64,000 bases of DNA from Bradyrhizobium sp. B097 (GTDB lineage: Bacteria > Pseudomonadota > Alphaproteobacteria > Rhizobiales > Xanthobacteraceae). This document shows, one piece after another, positions 23,491-32,735 of this stretch. Every line of letters starts with the position of its first letter. Within the stretch, counting starts at the first letter, position 1. The translations under genes and the position numbers were made by a program. Under the pieces are notes generated by a model. That model had not been told where the DNA came from and did no database searches. It was given only the letters and a program-made list of their open reading frames with translations. Location of the stretch: contig NZ_CP152412.1 of NCBI RefSeq assembly GCF_038957035.1, forward strand, positions 1,980,501 to 2,044,500, written 5' to 3'.

Positions 23491-25764
23491 TCAGAACTTC
23501 TGTGTGATGCCGGCGTAGAAGCCGCGACGCGGGCCGTATTGCGGCGCGAACACGCCGATGCCGGAGCCGTCGCGGATCTGGTACACGGTGTCGAACAAAT
23601 TGACGACGTCGAAACGCAGCGTGGTCGGCTTGTTTGGCGCGACAATGTTGAAGTCGTGCGAGACGCCGACGTTGACCTGCGCGTAGGGCGGCACCGTGCC
23701 GGTATTGGCGAAGCCGTCGCGCAAGCCTGAGCCGTAGATCACCGACGCGCTGAATTTGGTGTCGCGCCATTGGTACCAGCCGCCGACCGATGCGGTCAGC
23801 GTCTGGGCATGGTCGGTGTTGACGTAATTGTTGGCGATGTAGGCCAGCTCGTCCGGATCGAACAGATACTGGTTCGAGACAACCTGGGTGGCGACCTGCC
23901 TGGCGATCGCGACATTGCCGTAGAGATGCAGATTGTCGTGATCGTATCTCGCGGTCAGCTCGACACCTTCATTGGTGCCTTTCGCATAGTTGAAGGCGGT
24001 CAGGACGTAGGCCTGGCCGAACTGGCCGTCGTCGAGCAGATCGGTCGCGATCTTGTAATAGGCGTCCATGCCGACCTCGAGGCCCGGAATCGCGTATACT
24101 TTCTGTGTGACGCCGATGTCGAACACGTGCGAGCGCTCCGGCAGCACGGGGTCATTGGCGGTCGTCGCCGGCTGCGCCGTCGTGTTCTGCACCAGCGCAA
24201 GATTGGTCGGCGCCGCCAGCACTTGCTCGGGCGGCGTGAAGTTGCGGGCATAACCGGCATGGAAGGTCGTGCCGTCAGTGGGCTTCCATGTCAGGCTGAT
24301 CCGCGGGCTCAGCTGGTTGGCATCGACATATTGCCACATCTGGTCGAAGCGCAGGCCGGCGTTGAGCGTGAGCTGGTTCGTGATCTTCCATTCGTCGGCG
24401 ATGTAGGTGGAGAACAGATATCCGGTCTTGGCGCTGGAATCGAACACGGAGAGCGGCGCATCGATCGGGTTGCCGGAATCGTCGAGCGGCAGCACGGTCG
24501 AGCCGTTGTTGACCAGCGAGCGCTCGGCGCTGAACGCGACGCCGAACTTCAGCGTGTGCGCGAAGCCCAGCCGGTAGGCAGTGTCCTCCTGGATGCCGTT
24601 GATGAAGCTCTGGCGATAGACGTCCGACGCAACGCCGTTGAAGACGAGATCGCCGACCGGATCGGGCATGAAGTGCAGCTGGCTGTAGCGATTGAAATAG
24701 GCGATCTGGTAATCGAACCCGTCGCCGGCCTTCTGATAGGCCACGACGTTGAACTGGTTGAACTCGTGTTGCCGCTCGTTGAGCAGCGCGGAATCGAAGT
24801 TCGAGACGCCGTAGGCGGTGAAGGCCGGGGCCTGGCCGGGATTGTTGGGGATCTGATAGGCGCCGTTCGAGACGCCGCCGATATAGGTCAGCCGGCTGGT
24901 CGGATCGAGCGCGGTCGACACGTAGGCAAAGCCCTTCTCCTGATCGGTCCGGTCGTGGATGGCGCTGTAGGCCGGCGTCGGGTTCTCGATGCCGACATCG
25001 CTGCCGAAATAGCGGCCGGAGACGTAATACTGGGTTTGTCCGATCGTGCCGCCATAGTCGACGCTGGTCGTGAAATTGCCGTGGCTGCCGCCATAGACGC
25101 TGACGCTGCCGGAATTGTTGAAGGCGTCGGTCTTGGTCTGGATGTCGAGCACGCCGGCGGTGCGCAGGCCATACTGTGCGGGCAGCGCGCCCGTGATCAG
25201 CGCCATGCTGCCGACGATTCCGGTGTCGATGATCTGGCCGAAAGCGCCGACACCGTCGGGCAGCATGATCCCGTTGATGCGGTATTGCAGGTTGGCGTGC
25301 TCGTTGCGCACGTGCAGTTCACCGCTTGCGGCGGAGTCCTGCGAAACCCCGGGCGCCTGCAGCAGCGCCTTGTCGAGGGTGGTGTTGGTGCCCTGTGGCA
25401 GCGCCTCGAGGGCTTGCCGGCTCATCTGGTAGCTGTTGGCGCCGGTCGGCGCCAGCAGCGCCGCGCGGGCCTGGTCGAGCCGCGAGTTCTGGCTGGCGAC
25501 GGCCTGAGCCTCGGTCTGTTCTGGAGATTCCGGCGTCGCCGATACCGCACCGGTTCTTCGCGCGCGGCGACCGCCTCCGGTCGTAACGCGCGTCTTCGGC
25601 TTGTTCGACCCGGCCGGCGCGGTGTGGCGCTGCGGTGCCGTCACCGTGATATCAGGAAGTGTCGTTGTCGGCGTGGTCGTCTGCCCGAATGCGGCGCCGT
25701 TGATCCCGCAGACCAAGAGCGATGCAGCGCCGGCGGCGGCGCGTCGTCTGATATGTCCTGACAT
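23491..25764 (-). CDS. TonB-dependent outer-membrane receptor
   Basis: I start at ATG 25764 (757 residues; MSGHIRRRAAAGAAS), so that a signal peptide (about 1-28, ending FGQ) is N-terminal. A TonB-box-like DITVTA lies near 37, a linker to about 110, a plug domain to about 240 (LHVRNEHANLQYRINGIMLPDG), then a 22-strand barrel ending in the aromatic C-terminus GFYAGITQKF. It imports a ligand with TonB energy. The gene follows a DUF2946 protein, a combination seen with metal-responsive, often copper-associated, receptors. The substrate remains an inference. Confidence 0.9.
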   Translation of the reverse strand: MSGHIRRRAAAGAASLLVCGINGAAFGQTTTPTTTLPDITVTAPQRHTAPAGSNKPKTRVTTGGGRRARRTGAVSATPESPEQTEAQAVASQNSRLDQARAALLAPTGANSYQMSRQALEALPQGTNTTLDKALLQAPGVSQDSAASGELHVRNEHANLQYRINGIMLPDGVGAFGQIIDTGIVGSMALITGALPAQYGLRTAGVLDIQTKTDAFNNSGSVSVYGGSHGNFTTSVDYGGTIGQTQYYVSGRYFGSDVGIENPTPAYSAIHDRTDQEKGFAYVSTALDPTSRLTYIGGVSNGAYQIPNNPGQAPAFTAYGVSNFDSALLNERQHEFNQFNVVAYQKAGDGFDYQIAYFNRYSQLHFMPDPVGDLVFNGVASDVYRQSFINGIQEDTAYRLGFAHTLKFGVAFSAERSLVNNGSTVLPLDDSGNPIDAPLSVFDSSAKTGYLFSTYIADEWKITNQLTLNAGLRFDQMWQYVDANQLSPRISLTWKPTDGTTFHAGYARNFTPPEQVLAAPTNLALVQNTTAQPATTANDPVLPERSHVFDIGVTQKVYAIPGLEVGMDAYYKIATDLLDDGQFGQAYVLTAFNYAKGTNEGVELTARYDHDNLHLYGNVAIARQVATQVVSNQYLFDPDELAYIANNYVNTDHAQTLTASVGGWYQWRDTKFSASVIYGSGLRDGFANTGTVPPYAQVNVGVSHDFNIVAPNKPTTLRFDVVNLFDTVYQIRDGSGIGVFAPQYGPRRGFYAGITQKF

Positions 25765-25911
25765 GTTGGTTCTCGATCTCGCGAGGCTGCGATCCGGATC
25801 CTCACCGAAGGACGCGGTCGAGCCCGCCGTCGATGCGCGACGGCGAAATTCCCCATTGATCAAACGGCAGCCGATATGTGGCCGCGTTCGACGTTCAGTC
25901 GTGCAGGGAGT

Positions 25912-26283
25912 TCAGGAGATCGGAGGCGCGCGCGGCTGATAGTGCAGCCGGCCGATGTCGAGCGGCGCCGCATAATTGTCGATGTGCCAGGCGAGCAGAG
26001 CTGCGGCATCCGGCAGCTGGAGTGGCGGCAGCGCCGGCGCGGGCATCGCCGAATTGACCATCGCCACGACGGCGCAGATGGCGCAAAGGTCGGCGGCCTG
26101 ATCGGAATCGGGATTCGAATAGGGCGCGTCGCGCGAGACGTTCTCGACATGTGCCGCTGATGACGTCGTCGCCTGTGCCGGCGCAATGGCATGAAAATGG
26201 CCGAACGACAGCACGAACTGGATCGACAGCGCCAACAGCGCCAGCCGAGCCCCGTGCCTGATGTTCGAACGAAACCACTTCAT
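25912..26283 (-). CDS. DUF2946-family protein
   Basis: I start at ATG 26283 (MKWFRSN, 123 residues). One hydrophobic N-terminal helix (about 10-30) is followed by HFHA, and a CAICAVVAM motif lies near 67. His and Cys pairs of this kind characterise DUF2946 proteins, which are frequently encoded beside copper-linked TonB receptors. The receptor gene lies 147 nt downstream in the same direction. A role as periplasmic metal-binding accessory is inferred, not shown. Confidence 0.75.
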   Translation of the reverse strand: MKWFRSNIRHGARLALLALSIQFVLSFGHFHAIAPAQATTSSAAHVENVSRDAPYSNPDSDQAADLCAICAVVAMVNSAMPAPALPPLQLPDAAALLAWHIDNYAAPLDIGRLHYQPRAPPIS

Positions 26284-26394
26284 GACGACGCCATTTCCGC
26301 GTCGAGAGGTCACAAGACCGATGGACGGCGCCTGCGACGCGGTGTCGCACAGTTTCGAAAACGTGCCAGCCTGTCAATCCGCATTGCCCGTTGA

Positions 26395-26577
26395 TGCGAT
26401 CAATTTCCGGCCGTTCTGGTGATCGTGCAACACCGTGTTCGCGTCAGGCTGCTGGCCGAGTGGACGCCGCCCTATCCGGGGATCTGCCTTTATTATCCCA
26501 GCGGCCGCCACGTGCCCGCAGGCTTGCGCGCCTTCATCGATCTGATCCAGCAGCGGCGAAGGCAGGCTCCGGGCTGA
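26395..26577 (+). pseudogene. LysR C-terminal remnant
   Basis: One frame ending at TGA 26575-26577 encodes ARVRLLAEW-like residues followed by TPPYPGICLYYPSGRHVPAG and LRAFIDLIQ. This is the typical C-terminus of a LysR regulator. The frame opens after a stop at 26392 and has no start, HTH or effector domain. Only about 50 codons survive of a gene normally near 300. It sits between the DUF2946 gene and the EF-Tu gene and must be a decayed gene end. Confidence 0.7.
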
Positions 26578-26600
26578 TCGCGTGGCTCCGGCATCTGTGA

Positions 26601-26632
26601 AATGGGGGCCCGGCTCGCGCCGCGCCCCCATT
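26601..26632 (-). terminator. Hairpin terminator after the EF-Tu gene
   Basis: AATGGGGGC (26601-26609) pairs perfectly with GCCCCCATT (26624-26632) around a GC-rich loop, beginning 2 nt after the stop codon of the EF-Tu gene. There is no long T run on the minus strand, as is common in this GC-rich group. Confidence 0.7.
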
Positions 26633-26634
26633 CC

Positions 26635-27840
26635 TCACTCCACGATCGCAGTGACCACGCCGGCACCGACGGTGCGGTTGCCTTCACGGATCGCAAAGCG
26701 CGACCGCGCCTCGAGCGCGATCGGCTTGTTGAGCTCGATCGTGAACTCGGCGCTGTCGCCCGGCATCACCATCTCGGCGCCGTCGGCGAGCTGGACGGTG
26801 CCGGTGACGTCGGCGGTCCGGAAGTAGAACTGCGGACGATAGTTGGCGAAGAACGGCGTGTGCCGGCCGCCTTCGTCCTTTGTCAGCACGTACACTTCCG
26901 CGCGGAAGGTCCGGTGCGGCGACGCACCACCCGGATGCGACAGCACCTGACCGCGCTGCACGAGAGCCTTGTCGATCCCGCGCAGCAGGCAGCCGACGTT
27001 GTCGCCGGCCTGCCCCTGATCGAGGATCTTCCGGTAGCTCTCGATGCTGGTCACGACCGACTTGCGGGTCTCGCCGAGGCCGACGATCTCGACCTCGTCG
27101 CCGATCCTGATCGTGCCGCGCTCGACCAGCCCGGTCACCACCGTGCCGCGGCCTGCGATCGACTGCACGCCCTCGATCGGCATCAGGAACGGGCGATCCT
27201 TCGGCCGCTCGGGCAGCTCGATATAAGCGTCGAGCGCCTCGAACAGTTTGAGGATCGCTTGATCCGCCAGCGGACCGTGCTCGCCGCGCAGCGCCTGCAT
27301 CGCCGCACCGCGCACGACCGGTGCGTTGTCGCCGTCATACTGGTACTTCGACAACAGATCGCGCACCTCGATCTCGATGAGATCGACCAGCTCCGGATCG
27401 TCAGCGACGTCGCACTTGTTCAGGAACACCACGATGCGCGGCACGCCAATCTGGCGCGCGAGCAGGATGTGCTCGCGCGTCTGCGGCATCGGTCCGTCGA
27501 CGGCGGAGACGACCAGGATCGCGCCGTCTATCTGCGCCGCGCCCGTGATCATGTTCTTCACATAATCGGCGTGGCCCGGGCAGTCGACGTGCGAGTAATG
27601 GCGTGCCGCCGTCGAGAACTCAACGTGGCTCGTCGCGATGGTCAGGATCTTCGTATCGTCACGCGTACCTTGCGCGGCCGACGCCTTGGCAACATCCTGG
27701 TAGGAGACGAACGCGCCCCAGCCGTGATCGGCTGAAACCTTCGTCATCGCTGCCGTTAGCGTCGTCTTGCCATGATCCACGTGGCCGATCGTGCCAACAT
27801 TGCAGTTGGGCTTGAGGCGGATGAACTTCTCTTTGGCCAT
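26635..27840 (-). CDS. Divergent elongation factor Tu paralogue
   Basis: This 401-residue protein has all three EF-Tu domains and full length. G1 is GHVDHGKT (19-26), G3 DCPGHADY (86-93) and G4 NKCD (141-144). Switch I is altered: where EF-Tu has RGITI the sequence reads TKILTIAT, so the effector Thr (Thr67) is kept but the conserved Arg-Gly is lost, and the preceding segment (51-63) is longer and unlike the canonical PEEKA. G5 is GAAM rather than GSAL. The gene stands alone, with no fusA, rpsL or rpsJ next to it. It may be a specialised translation GTPase or a slowly diverging duplicate; the main tuf gene must be elsewhere. Confidence 0.9.
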   Translation of the reverse strand: MAKEKFIRLKPNCNVGTIGHVDHGKTTLTAAMTKVSADHGWGAFVSYQDVAKASAAQGTRDDTKILTIATSHVEFSTAARHYSHVDCPGHADYVKNMITGAAQIDGAILVVSAVDGPMPQTREHILLARQIGVPRIVVFLNKCDVADDPELVDLIEIEVRDLLSKYQYDGDNAPVVRGAAMQALRGEHGPLADQAILKLFEALDAYIELPERPKDRPFLMPIEGVQSIAGRGTVVTGLVERGTIRIGDEVEIVGLGETRKSVVTSIESYRKILDQGQAGDNVGCLLRGIDKALVQRGQVLSHPGGASPHRTFRAEVYVLTKDEGGRHTPFFANYRPQFYFRTADVTGTVQLADGAEMVMPGDSAEFTIELNKPIALEARSRFAIREGNRTVGAGVVTAIVE

Positions 27841-28199
27841 GGGACACCTGTGGTGTTCGAGCTCCCGTGCTGGGTTTGCACGACTCGAGGCACCGCGAGA
27901 GCCCGTTCGGCGCCAGGAGCCGCTTCCGCTCCGGGCTGCCTTCCAATGTCAGGTGTGACGTGAGGTCAGGTCCAAAGCAGAATGGCGGCGGACGAGGGCA
28001 TTAGCCCTCCCGTCATCAGCATCGATGCTCGCTGTGACTGCCGCATGTTGGAAACCTGGGTCGCTCGCTCTACAAGAGGAGGCGCGTACATAAGCGGTCG
28101 CCGCGCGATTGGCAAGAGGCGGGGCTGTCGCGCCGAAGCGCAGCGCTGGCATTGTCGACGTCCGACGGGTATAGTTTGGCCGCACGTGACGGTAACCTG
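27841..28199. other. Intergenic region, EF-Tu leader and divergent promoter
   Basis: These 359 bases separate two divergent genes. They hold the 5' leader of the EF-Tu gene on the minus strand and the upstream region of the outer-membrane protein gene on the plus strand. I see no tRNA, no convincing ORF and no long inverted repeat. The chance open frames here lack ribosome sites and known motifs. Confidence 0.5.
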
Positions 28200-28820
28200 A
28201 TGTCCACTTTCGCAAGCAAATCCGGTCTCGCAATCATCGCCGCAGTGCTCTGTCTCGGCGCCCAGCAGGCCAACGCCCAGGCCGGCCCCGTGCGCTACTG
28301 GACGCCAGGCTCGCTGTTCGGCTTCGGCGGCAGCCTGGCCGACGGCCAGAAGGCGGACACTTACGGCAACTTTCCGGGCTTCGACGCCACCGCCCCGCAA
28401 GGCGGCGACTTCTCGTATCTGAACGGCCGTCCGGATGGCTGGTTTATCGGTGGCGAAGGCGGCCGCGTCGGCTGGAACACGCTCGGTCAATCGGCGGCGT
28501 TCGGCTCGCTCGAATATCAGGGCGCGCAGGTCGGCTACAATTTCAAGGGTGTCGGTGATACGCCGGTGACGTTCTTCGCCGGCTTCGACTCGTTGAAATA
28601 CAATCCGCCCGGCGCTGGCGGCCCGCTGGCGCCGTTCAGCGGCAATCCCGGCGTCAACGCCGGGTATACGGCGCGTGCGGGACTGGAGTTCCGCCCGACC
28701 TCGAATGTCACCCTGTCGTTCGGGGCCGGTTTCACCCAGCTTGGGGCGGAGCGCATGGACAGCGACATCCATTCGCAGCTGCTGCCCGGTCAGTCACCGG
28801 TTCTGTTCGGCGGCCGCTAG
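28200..28820 (+). CDS. Outer-membrane beta-barrel-like secreted protein
   Basis: ATG 28200 (206 residues) is chosen because a signal peptide (1-27, ending ANAQ) follows directly; an earlier in-frame ATG at 28152 would bury it. The mature part is rich in Gly, aromatic and Ser/Thr residues and has alternating strands (GWFIGGEGGRVGWN, VTFFAGFDSLKY, VTLSFGAGFTQLG). This matches small outer-membrane barrel proteins (Omp25/OmpA-like) common in this order. No enzymatic motif is seen. Confidence 0.75.
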   Translation: MSTFASKSGLAIIAAVLCLGAQQANAQAGPVRYWTPGSLFGFGGSLADGQKADTYGNFPGFDATAPQGGDFSYLNGRPDGWFIGGEGGRVGWNTLGQSAAFGSLEYQGAQVGYNFKGVGDTPVTFFAGFDSLKYNPPGAGGPLAPFSGNPGVNAGYTARAGLEFRPTSNVTLSFGAGFTQLGAERMDSDIHSQLLPGQSPVLFGGR

Positions 28821-28944
28821 CGCGAAGCCGGCCGCGTGACGGTAGCGCGTCAGCGCAAGACCGCGGCGCTGCGCTCCTGATCCAACCAGAACTTCGACCA
28901 GCACCAAGAAGGCTCGAGCTCGCGAGCACAATCAGGATCGAACC

Positions 28945-29718
28945 ATGGACATGCAAGGCAAGATCGCACTCGTCACCGCCGCGGCGTCGGGCGCCGGCCG
29001 CGCCGGCGCGCTCATTCTCGCGCGCGAGGGGGCGGCGGTCGCGGTGGTCGACCAGAACGAGGCCGGCGCGAAGGCGGTGGTCGACGAGATCAAAAAGGGC
29101 GGCGGACGCGCGCTGGCGCTGACCGGCGATCTGCGTGACGACGGCTTTGCGCGCGACATCGTCGCTGCGACCGTGAAGGAGTTCGGCGCGCTCGACTGCG
29201 TCTGGAATCATCTCGGCATTCCCGGGCCCTCTGTGATCGATGATCTGGAAGGCTGGGATCTCAGCGTCGATCTCAATCTGCGCTCGCAGCTGATCACGAC
29301 CAACGCGGCGCTTGGGCAGATGACGGCGCGGCGCAAGGGCAGCATCCTGTTCACCGCATCGACCTCGGGCCTGGTCGGCTCGCCGTGGAGTCCGACCTAT
29401 TCGGCGGCCAAGGCCGGCGTGATCGGCCTCGCGCGGGCGCTCGCCAAGCGCCACGCCAAAGACGGTGTGCGCGTCAACGCGATCTGTCCCGGCGCGATCG
29501 ACACGCCGATGCTCCGGGTGTTCGTCAATCGGCCCGACCAGCCGGGCCACAACGAGGCCGACCCCGAGGAATTGATCAAGGCCGCGGTGACCCGTAACCC
29601 GATGGGCCGCGCGGCGCGCCCGGAGGAGATCGCCGAGGTTGCGGTGTTCCTGCTGTCTGACAAGGCCTCGTTCGTCACCGGCATCGCGATGCCGGTCGAC
29701 GGCGGGACGGTGGCGTAG
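28945..29718 (+). CDS. SDR-family oxidoreductase
   Basis: This 257-residue classical short-chain dehydrogenase has the cofactor motif TAAASGAGRAG (11-21), a variant NHLG in place of NNAG near 89, and a Ser in TASTSGLVG. The catalytic tetrad residues YSAAK lie near 152-156. The C-terminus FVTGIAMPVDGG is standard. No partner genes are adjacent, so the substrate is open. Confidence 0.9.
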   Translation: MDMQGKIALVTAAASGAGRAGALILAREGAAVAVVDQNEAGAKAVVDEIKKGGGRALALTGDLRDDGFARDIVAATVKEFGALDCVWNHLGIPGPSVIDDLEGWDLSVDLNLRSQLITTNAALGQMTARRKGSILFTASTSGLVGSPWSPTYSAAKAGVIGLARALAKRHAKDGVRVNAICPGAIDTPMLRVFVNRPDQPGHNEADPEELIKAAVTRNPMGRAARPEEIAEVAVFLLSDKASFVTGIAMPVDGGTVA

Positions 29719-29764
29719 CCGTTTGATGGGTTGAAGTCGAGCTGTACCCTCGAAGGGAACTGCG

Positions 29765-29889
29765 CCCCCTCTCCCGCTTGCGGGGGAGGGTCGGGGTGGG
29801 GGTATCTCCGCGAGTCACATTGTGGAAAGAGCCCCCACCCGCATCGCATCTTCGATGCGATGCGACCTCCCCCGCAAGCGGGAGAGGTG
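29765..29889. repeat. CTCTCCCGCTTGCGG-family inverted repeat, copy 2
   Basis: The element begins CCCTCTCCCGCTTGCGGGG and ends with CCCCGCAAGCGGGAGAGG, its complement. Internal arms are GGGTGGGGG and CCCCCACCC, and ATCGCATC-GATGCGAT lies in the 3' half. It fills the space between two convergent genes (SDR and TonB receptor) and may serve as a bidirectional terminator. Confidence 0.9.
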
Positions 29890-29938
29890 GCAGCGAGTCT
29901 ATCGCTGGACAAAATTAGCGAACGAGATTTCCCTGGAA

Positions 29939-32482
29939 CTAAAATTTCGCCCTGATGCCGGCGTACGCGGCGAGCGGCATGCCGGGCACGAAGGTGCGCG
30001 GATCGCTCAGCTGCGCCATCAGGTTGGGGAGGCCGCCGGCGCTGGTAAAGCCGCCCGTTTGATAGAACGCGCCGCTCAGATAGTAGTGCCGGTTGAACAC
30101 ATTGTTGATCAGGCCGAACACCTCGATGTTCTTCGTGACCTGGTATGATGTGTGCAGATTGACGACCGAGTAGGCCGGCACCTTCGGGCTCTGGTTGGTG
30201 TAGTCATGGATGATCCACTGGCTGCCCACGAAATTGAGGTCGGCGCCGACCTTCCACGCATCTGTCACGTTGTAGTCGACGCCGGCCTTGAAGCGGTGCG
30301 CGGGAATGCCCGGGATGTGGTCACCCGGCGTGACGTTGACAAATTGCGCGCCGGCATCGTTGGTCAGCGCATTCGGATTGTTCGGCGAGGATAGCGTGAT
30401 CGCGCTTCGATAGGTCGCGTCGACATAGGTGTAGTTGGCGTAGGTGTTCCAGCGATCGAAGCGATAGTCGAGCTTGGCCTCGATGCCCTGCCGCAGGGTC
30501 TGTCCGGCATTCTGGAAGAACCCGAAATTGTTGACGCCGAGCGGGCTCGTCACCTGGATGATGTCGTCGTCGGACAGGGTGTGGAACACGCCCAGGCCCC
30601 AGCTCAGCACGCCGGTCCTGGCGTCGCGGCCCCAGCTGCCGCGCAGGCCGGCCTCGACAGTGTGCGACACCACCTGCTTGAGCGGCGGGTCGGCCACCAG
30701 GAAGGTGTCGATCATGCAGGGATGGTTCGGATCGGAGCAGCCGAGCTCCAGCGGTGTCGGTGCGCGGTTGGCCTCCGAATAGCCGGCATAGGCGGTGAGG
30801 TTCGGGGTGATCTTGAAGGTGCCGCCGATCACCGGGTTGAACCGCTGGAAACGATTGCTGCTGTTGAGCAGGTCGTTGGTCCCGGTCTGGTCCTGCAGGT
30901 CGATCTGGGCATAGTTGAACCGTCCACCGGCGGTGACCGAGAACCTGCTCGTCACGTCGAACGTGTCGGTGAGGTAGACGCCCGTATAGGTGTTGGTGGC
31001 GCGCAGATCGACCGGGCTGAGACCGGCGTCGGGCTGGTTGATGAAGACTCCGGTGCCTGTCACGAACAGATTCTGGTCGACGGTGCCAAGCTCGCTGGTC
31101 GCGGTAAACTTGGTGTTGCCATGGTCGACGCTGACACCCATCACGACGTGGTTGTCATGCCCGAACAGTCTGTCGGTATTGGTGAACTGGGCCGTACCGC
31201 CAAAGCTGTTAGTGGCGGCCCGGTTACGATCGAGTTCGCCAAGGAAAGCGTTCCCCAGCGTGTTCGGAGTTGCGGGACCATCCGCAGGACCGAAAACCGG
31301 AAGGCCGTCGCCGATGCACAAATTCGTGGGATCGTCGCACGGCGCAACGTCAGTGCCGTTGCCGTCGGCATGGGTCTGCCGGAAGCCGCGGAAATAGGCG
31401 TTGCCCTGGAACGACCAGGTGTCCGAGAAATTATGGCTCAGCGTGGCGTTGACGAAGGCGAGCTGCAGCATCGTCGATTGCGGCCAGGTATAGACGCTCG
31501 ACCAGCGCTGGTTGAGCATCTCGACCGGCGTTGCGGCGACGTTGCCGAGCAGATTGCTGGCGCCGGTGAAATTGACGTGGAATTCGGTGTCATCGTAGCG
31601 CGCGCCGATGTCGACATACATGCGGTTGACGTGCGACGAATTGGCGTAGTCGCGCCATCCGCGGTCATAGGCGGATTCGAACGCGGCATAGGCCGAGATA
31701 TTGTCCTTCTGGCCGCCGGCCTGCACGCTGCCCTGCACGCGCCCAAAGGAGCCGCCGAACACTTCACCCTCGACGCCCTGATAGGTGAAGCCGTTCTTCA
31801 TCTGGATGCTGAGCGCGCCGCCGATCGCGTTGAGGCCGAACACGGGGTTGTTGGGAACCAGCGACACCCGGTCGATGGCCTTTTCCGGGATGAAATCCCA
31901 GTTGACCACGTCGCCCCAGGATTCGTTGATGCGCACGCCGTTCTGATAGACCGCGATGCCCTGTGGCGTTCCCTGAACCGGCGAGGCGACGAAGCCGCGA
32001 TAGTCGAGATTGCGCTGGAACGGGTTGCCGGTCTGGTCGGTGAGCGTGACGCCTGGCAGCTTGCGGTTCACCGAGTCGAGAAAGTTCGTCGAATAGTTGC
32101 GGCTGAAATCCGCCGAGGTCAGCACCTCGGTGTTGGACGGGATCTTGTCGCGATCGAGCAGGCTCGAATCCCGGTCGGAGGGGCCCGGGACCCCGGTACC
32201 GCCCTCGGGCGCCGCCGCGGTTTGGGCCGGCGCGGCCCGTGTTCGGGCGGTTCGCGAGGTCCGCACCACCGGCCGGGCGGCAGGCTTGATGCTGCGTGTG
32301 CCTGAAAGCGGTGAGGGGGCAATCACGGTGACCGGCGGCAGTTCGGTCGGGGCGGCGGTCTGGGCCTGCACCATCGTCAGCGGCGCTGCGGCTCCGATGG
32401 CGGTGAGCACGGCCGCAGCGCCGCGCGTCGTGGCCGAAGAAGACAAAAATCGTGTTGCCGTAAGCAACAACGCACCAGCCAT
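29939..32482 (-). CDS. TonB-dependent outer-membrane receptor
   Basis: ATG 32482 (847 residues, MAGALLLTATRF) has AGGG 8 nt upstream; a GTG 9 nt earlier is the alternative. The signal peptide is about 1-38, a TonB-box-like PPVTVIA near 47 follows, then a Pro/Arg-rich linker to about 95. The plug carries LPGVTLTD, GGALSIQMKNG and PQGIAVYQNGVRIN, and a long barrel ends in AAYAGIRAKF. The plug and barrel resemble FecA/Fiu-like siderophore or substrate receptors. No siderophore or regulatory genes are adjacent, so the ligand is unknown. Confidence 0.9.
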   Translation of the reverse strand: MAGALLLTATRFLSSSATTRGAAAVLTAIGAAAPLTMVQAQTAAPTELPPVTVIAPSPLSGTRSIKPAARPVVRTSRTARTRAAPAQTAAAPEGGTGVPGPSDRDSSLLDRDKIPSNTEVLTSADFSRNYSTNFLDSVNRKLPGVTLTDQTGNPFQRNLDYRGFVASPVQGTPQGIAVYQNGVRINESWGDVVNWDFIPEKAIDRVSLVPNNPVFGLNAIGGALSIQMKNGFTYQGVEGEVFGGSFGRVQGSVQAGGQKDNISAYAAFESAYDRGWRDYANSSHVNRMYVDIGARYDDTEFHVNFTGASNLLGNVAATPVEMLNQRWSSVYTWPQSTMLQLAFVNATLSHNFSDTWSFQGNAYFRGFRQTHADGNGTDVAPCDDPTNLCIGDGLPVFGPADGPATPNTLGNAFLGELDRNRAATNSFGGTAQFTNTDRLFGHDNHVVMGVSVDHGNTKFTATSELGTVDQNLFVTGTGVFINQPDAGLSPVDLRATNTYTGVYLTDTFDVTSRFSVTAGGRFNYAQIDLQDQTGTNDLLNSSNRFQRFNPVIGGTFKITPNLTAYAGYSEANRAPTPLELGCSDPNHPCMIDTFLVADPPLKQVVSHTVEAGLRGSWGRDARTGVLSWGLGVFHTLSDDDIIQVTSPLGVNNFGFFQNAGQTLRQGIEAKLDYRFDRWNTYANYTYVDATYRSAITLSSPNNPNALTNDAGAQFVNVTPGDHIPGIPAHRFKAGVDYNVTDAWKVGADLNFVGSQWIIHDYTNQSPKVPAYSVVNLHTSYQVTKNIEVFGLINNVFNRHYYLSGAFYQTGGFTSAGGLPNLMAQLSDPRTFVPGMPLAAYAGIRAKF

Positions 32483-32608
32483 AACGCCCACCCTGTTGTC
32501 CCGGTTCGACTTTTATCCCCGACGAACCTTGGTTTCGAGACTGCGGGAGCGCTGGTGCTTTGGCAAACAAGATGTGTCCCGGAGGTCCGGGATTCTTTTC
32601 CATCCGTG

Positions 32609-32627
32609 ATCGGGAAAAATTCCCGAT
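32609..32627. other. 19-bp perfect hairpin, terminator or operator
   Basis: ATCGGGAA (32609-32616) and TTCCCGAT (32620-32627) are perfect arms around AAA. The site is about 110 nt downstream of the RraA-family gene and about 130 nt upstream of the TonB receptor start. It could end one transcript or act as an operator for the other. Confidence 0.45.
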
Positions 32628-32735
32628 GCCGGTCGACGGGCCCGCCAACCGGTTGCGGGGCGATGATTCTCGTTGGTTTTGCGGAGACTTATGCCCACGA
32701 GGCAGGCATCCCGTCTCCTGGCCAGCGGCCGCAGG

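Noticed and set aside
23770..25761. A 663-codon open frame opposite the TonB receptor.
   Set aside because: It is antisense to a well-supported receptor gene and has no known domain.
29397..29912. A 171-codon open frame on the minus strand.
   Set aside because: It reads through the inverted repeat and then antisense into the SDR gene.
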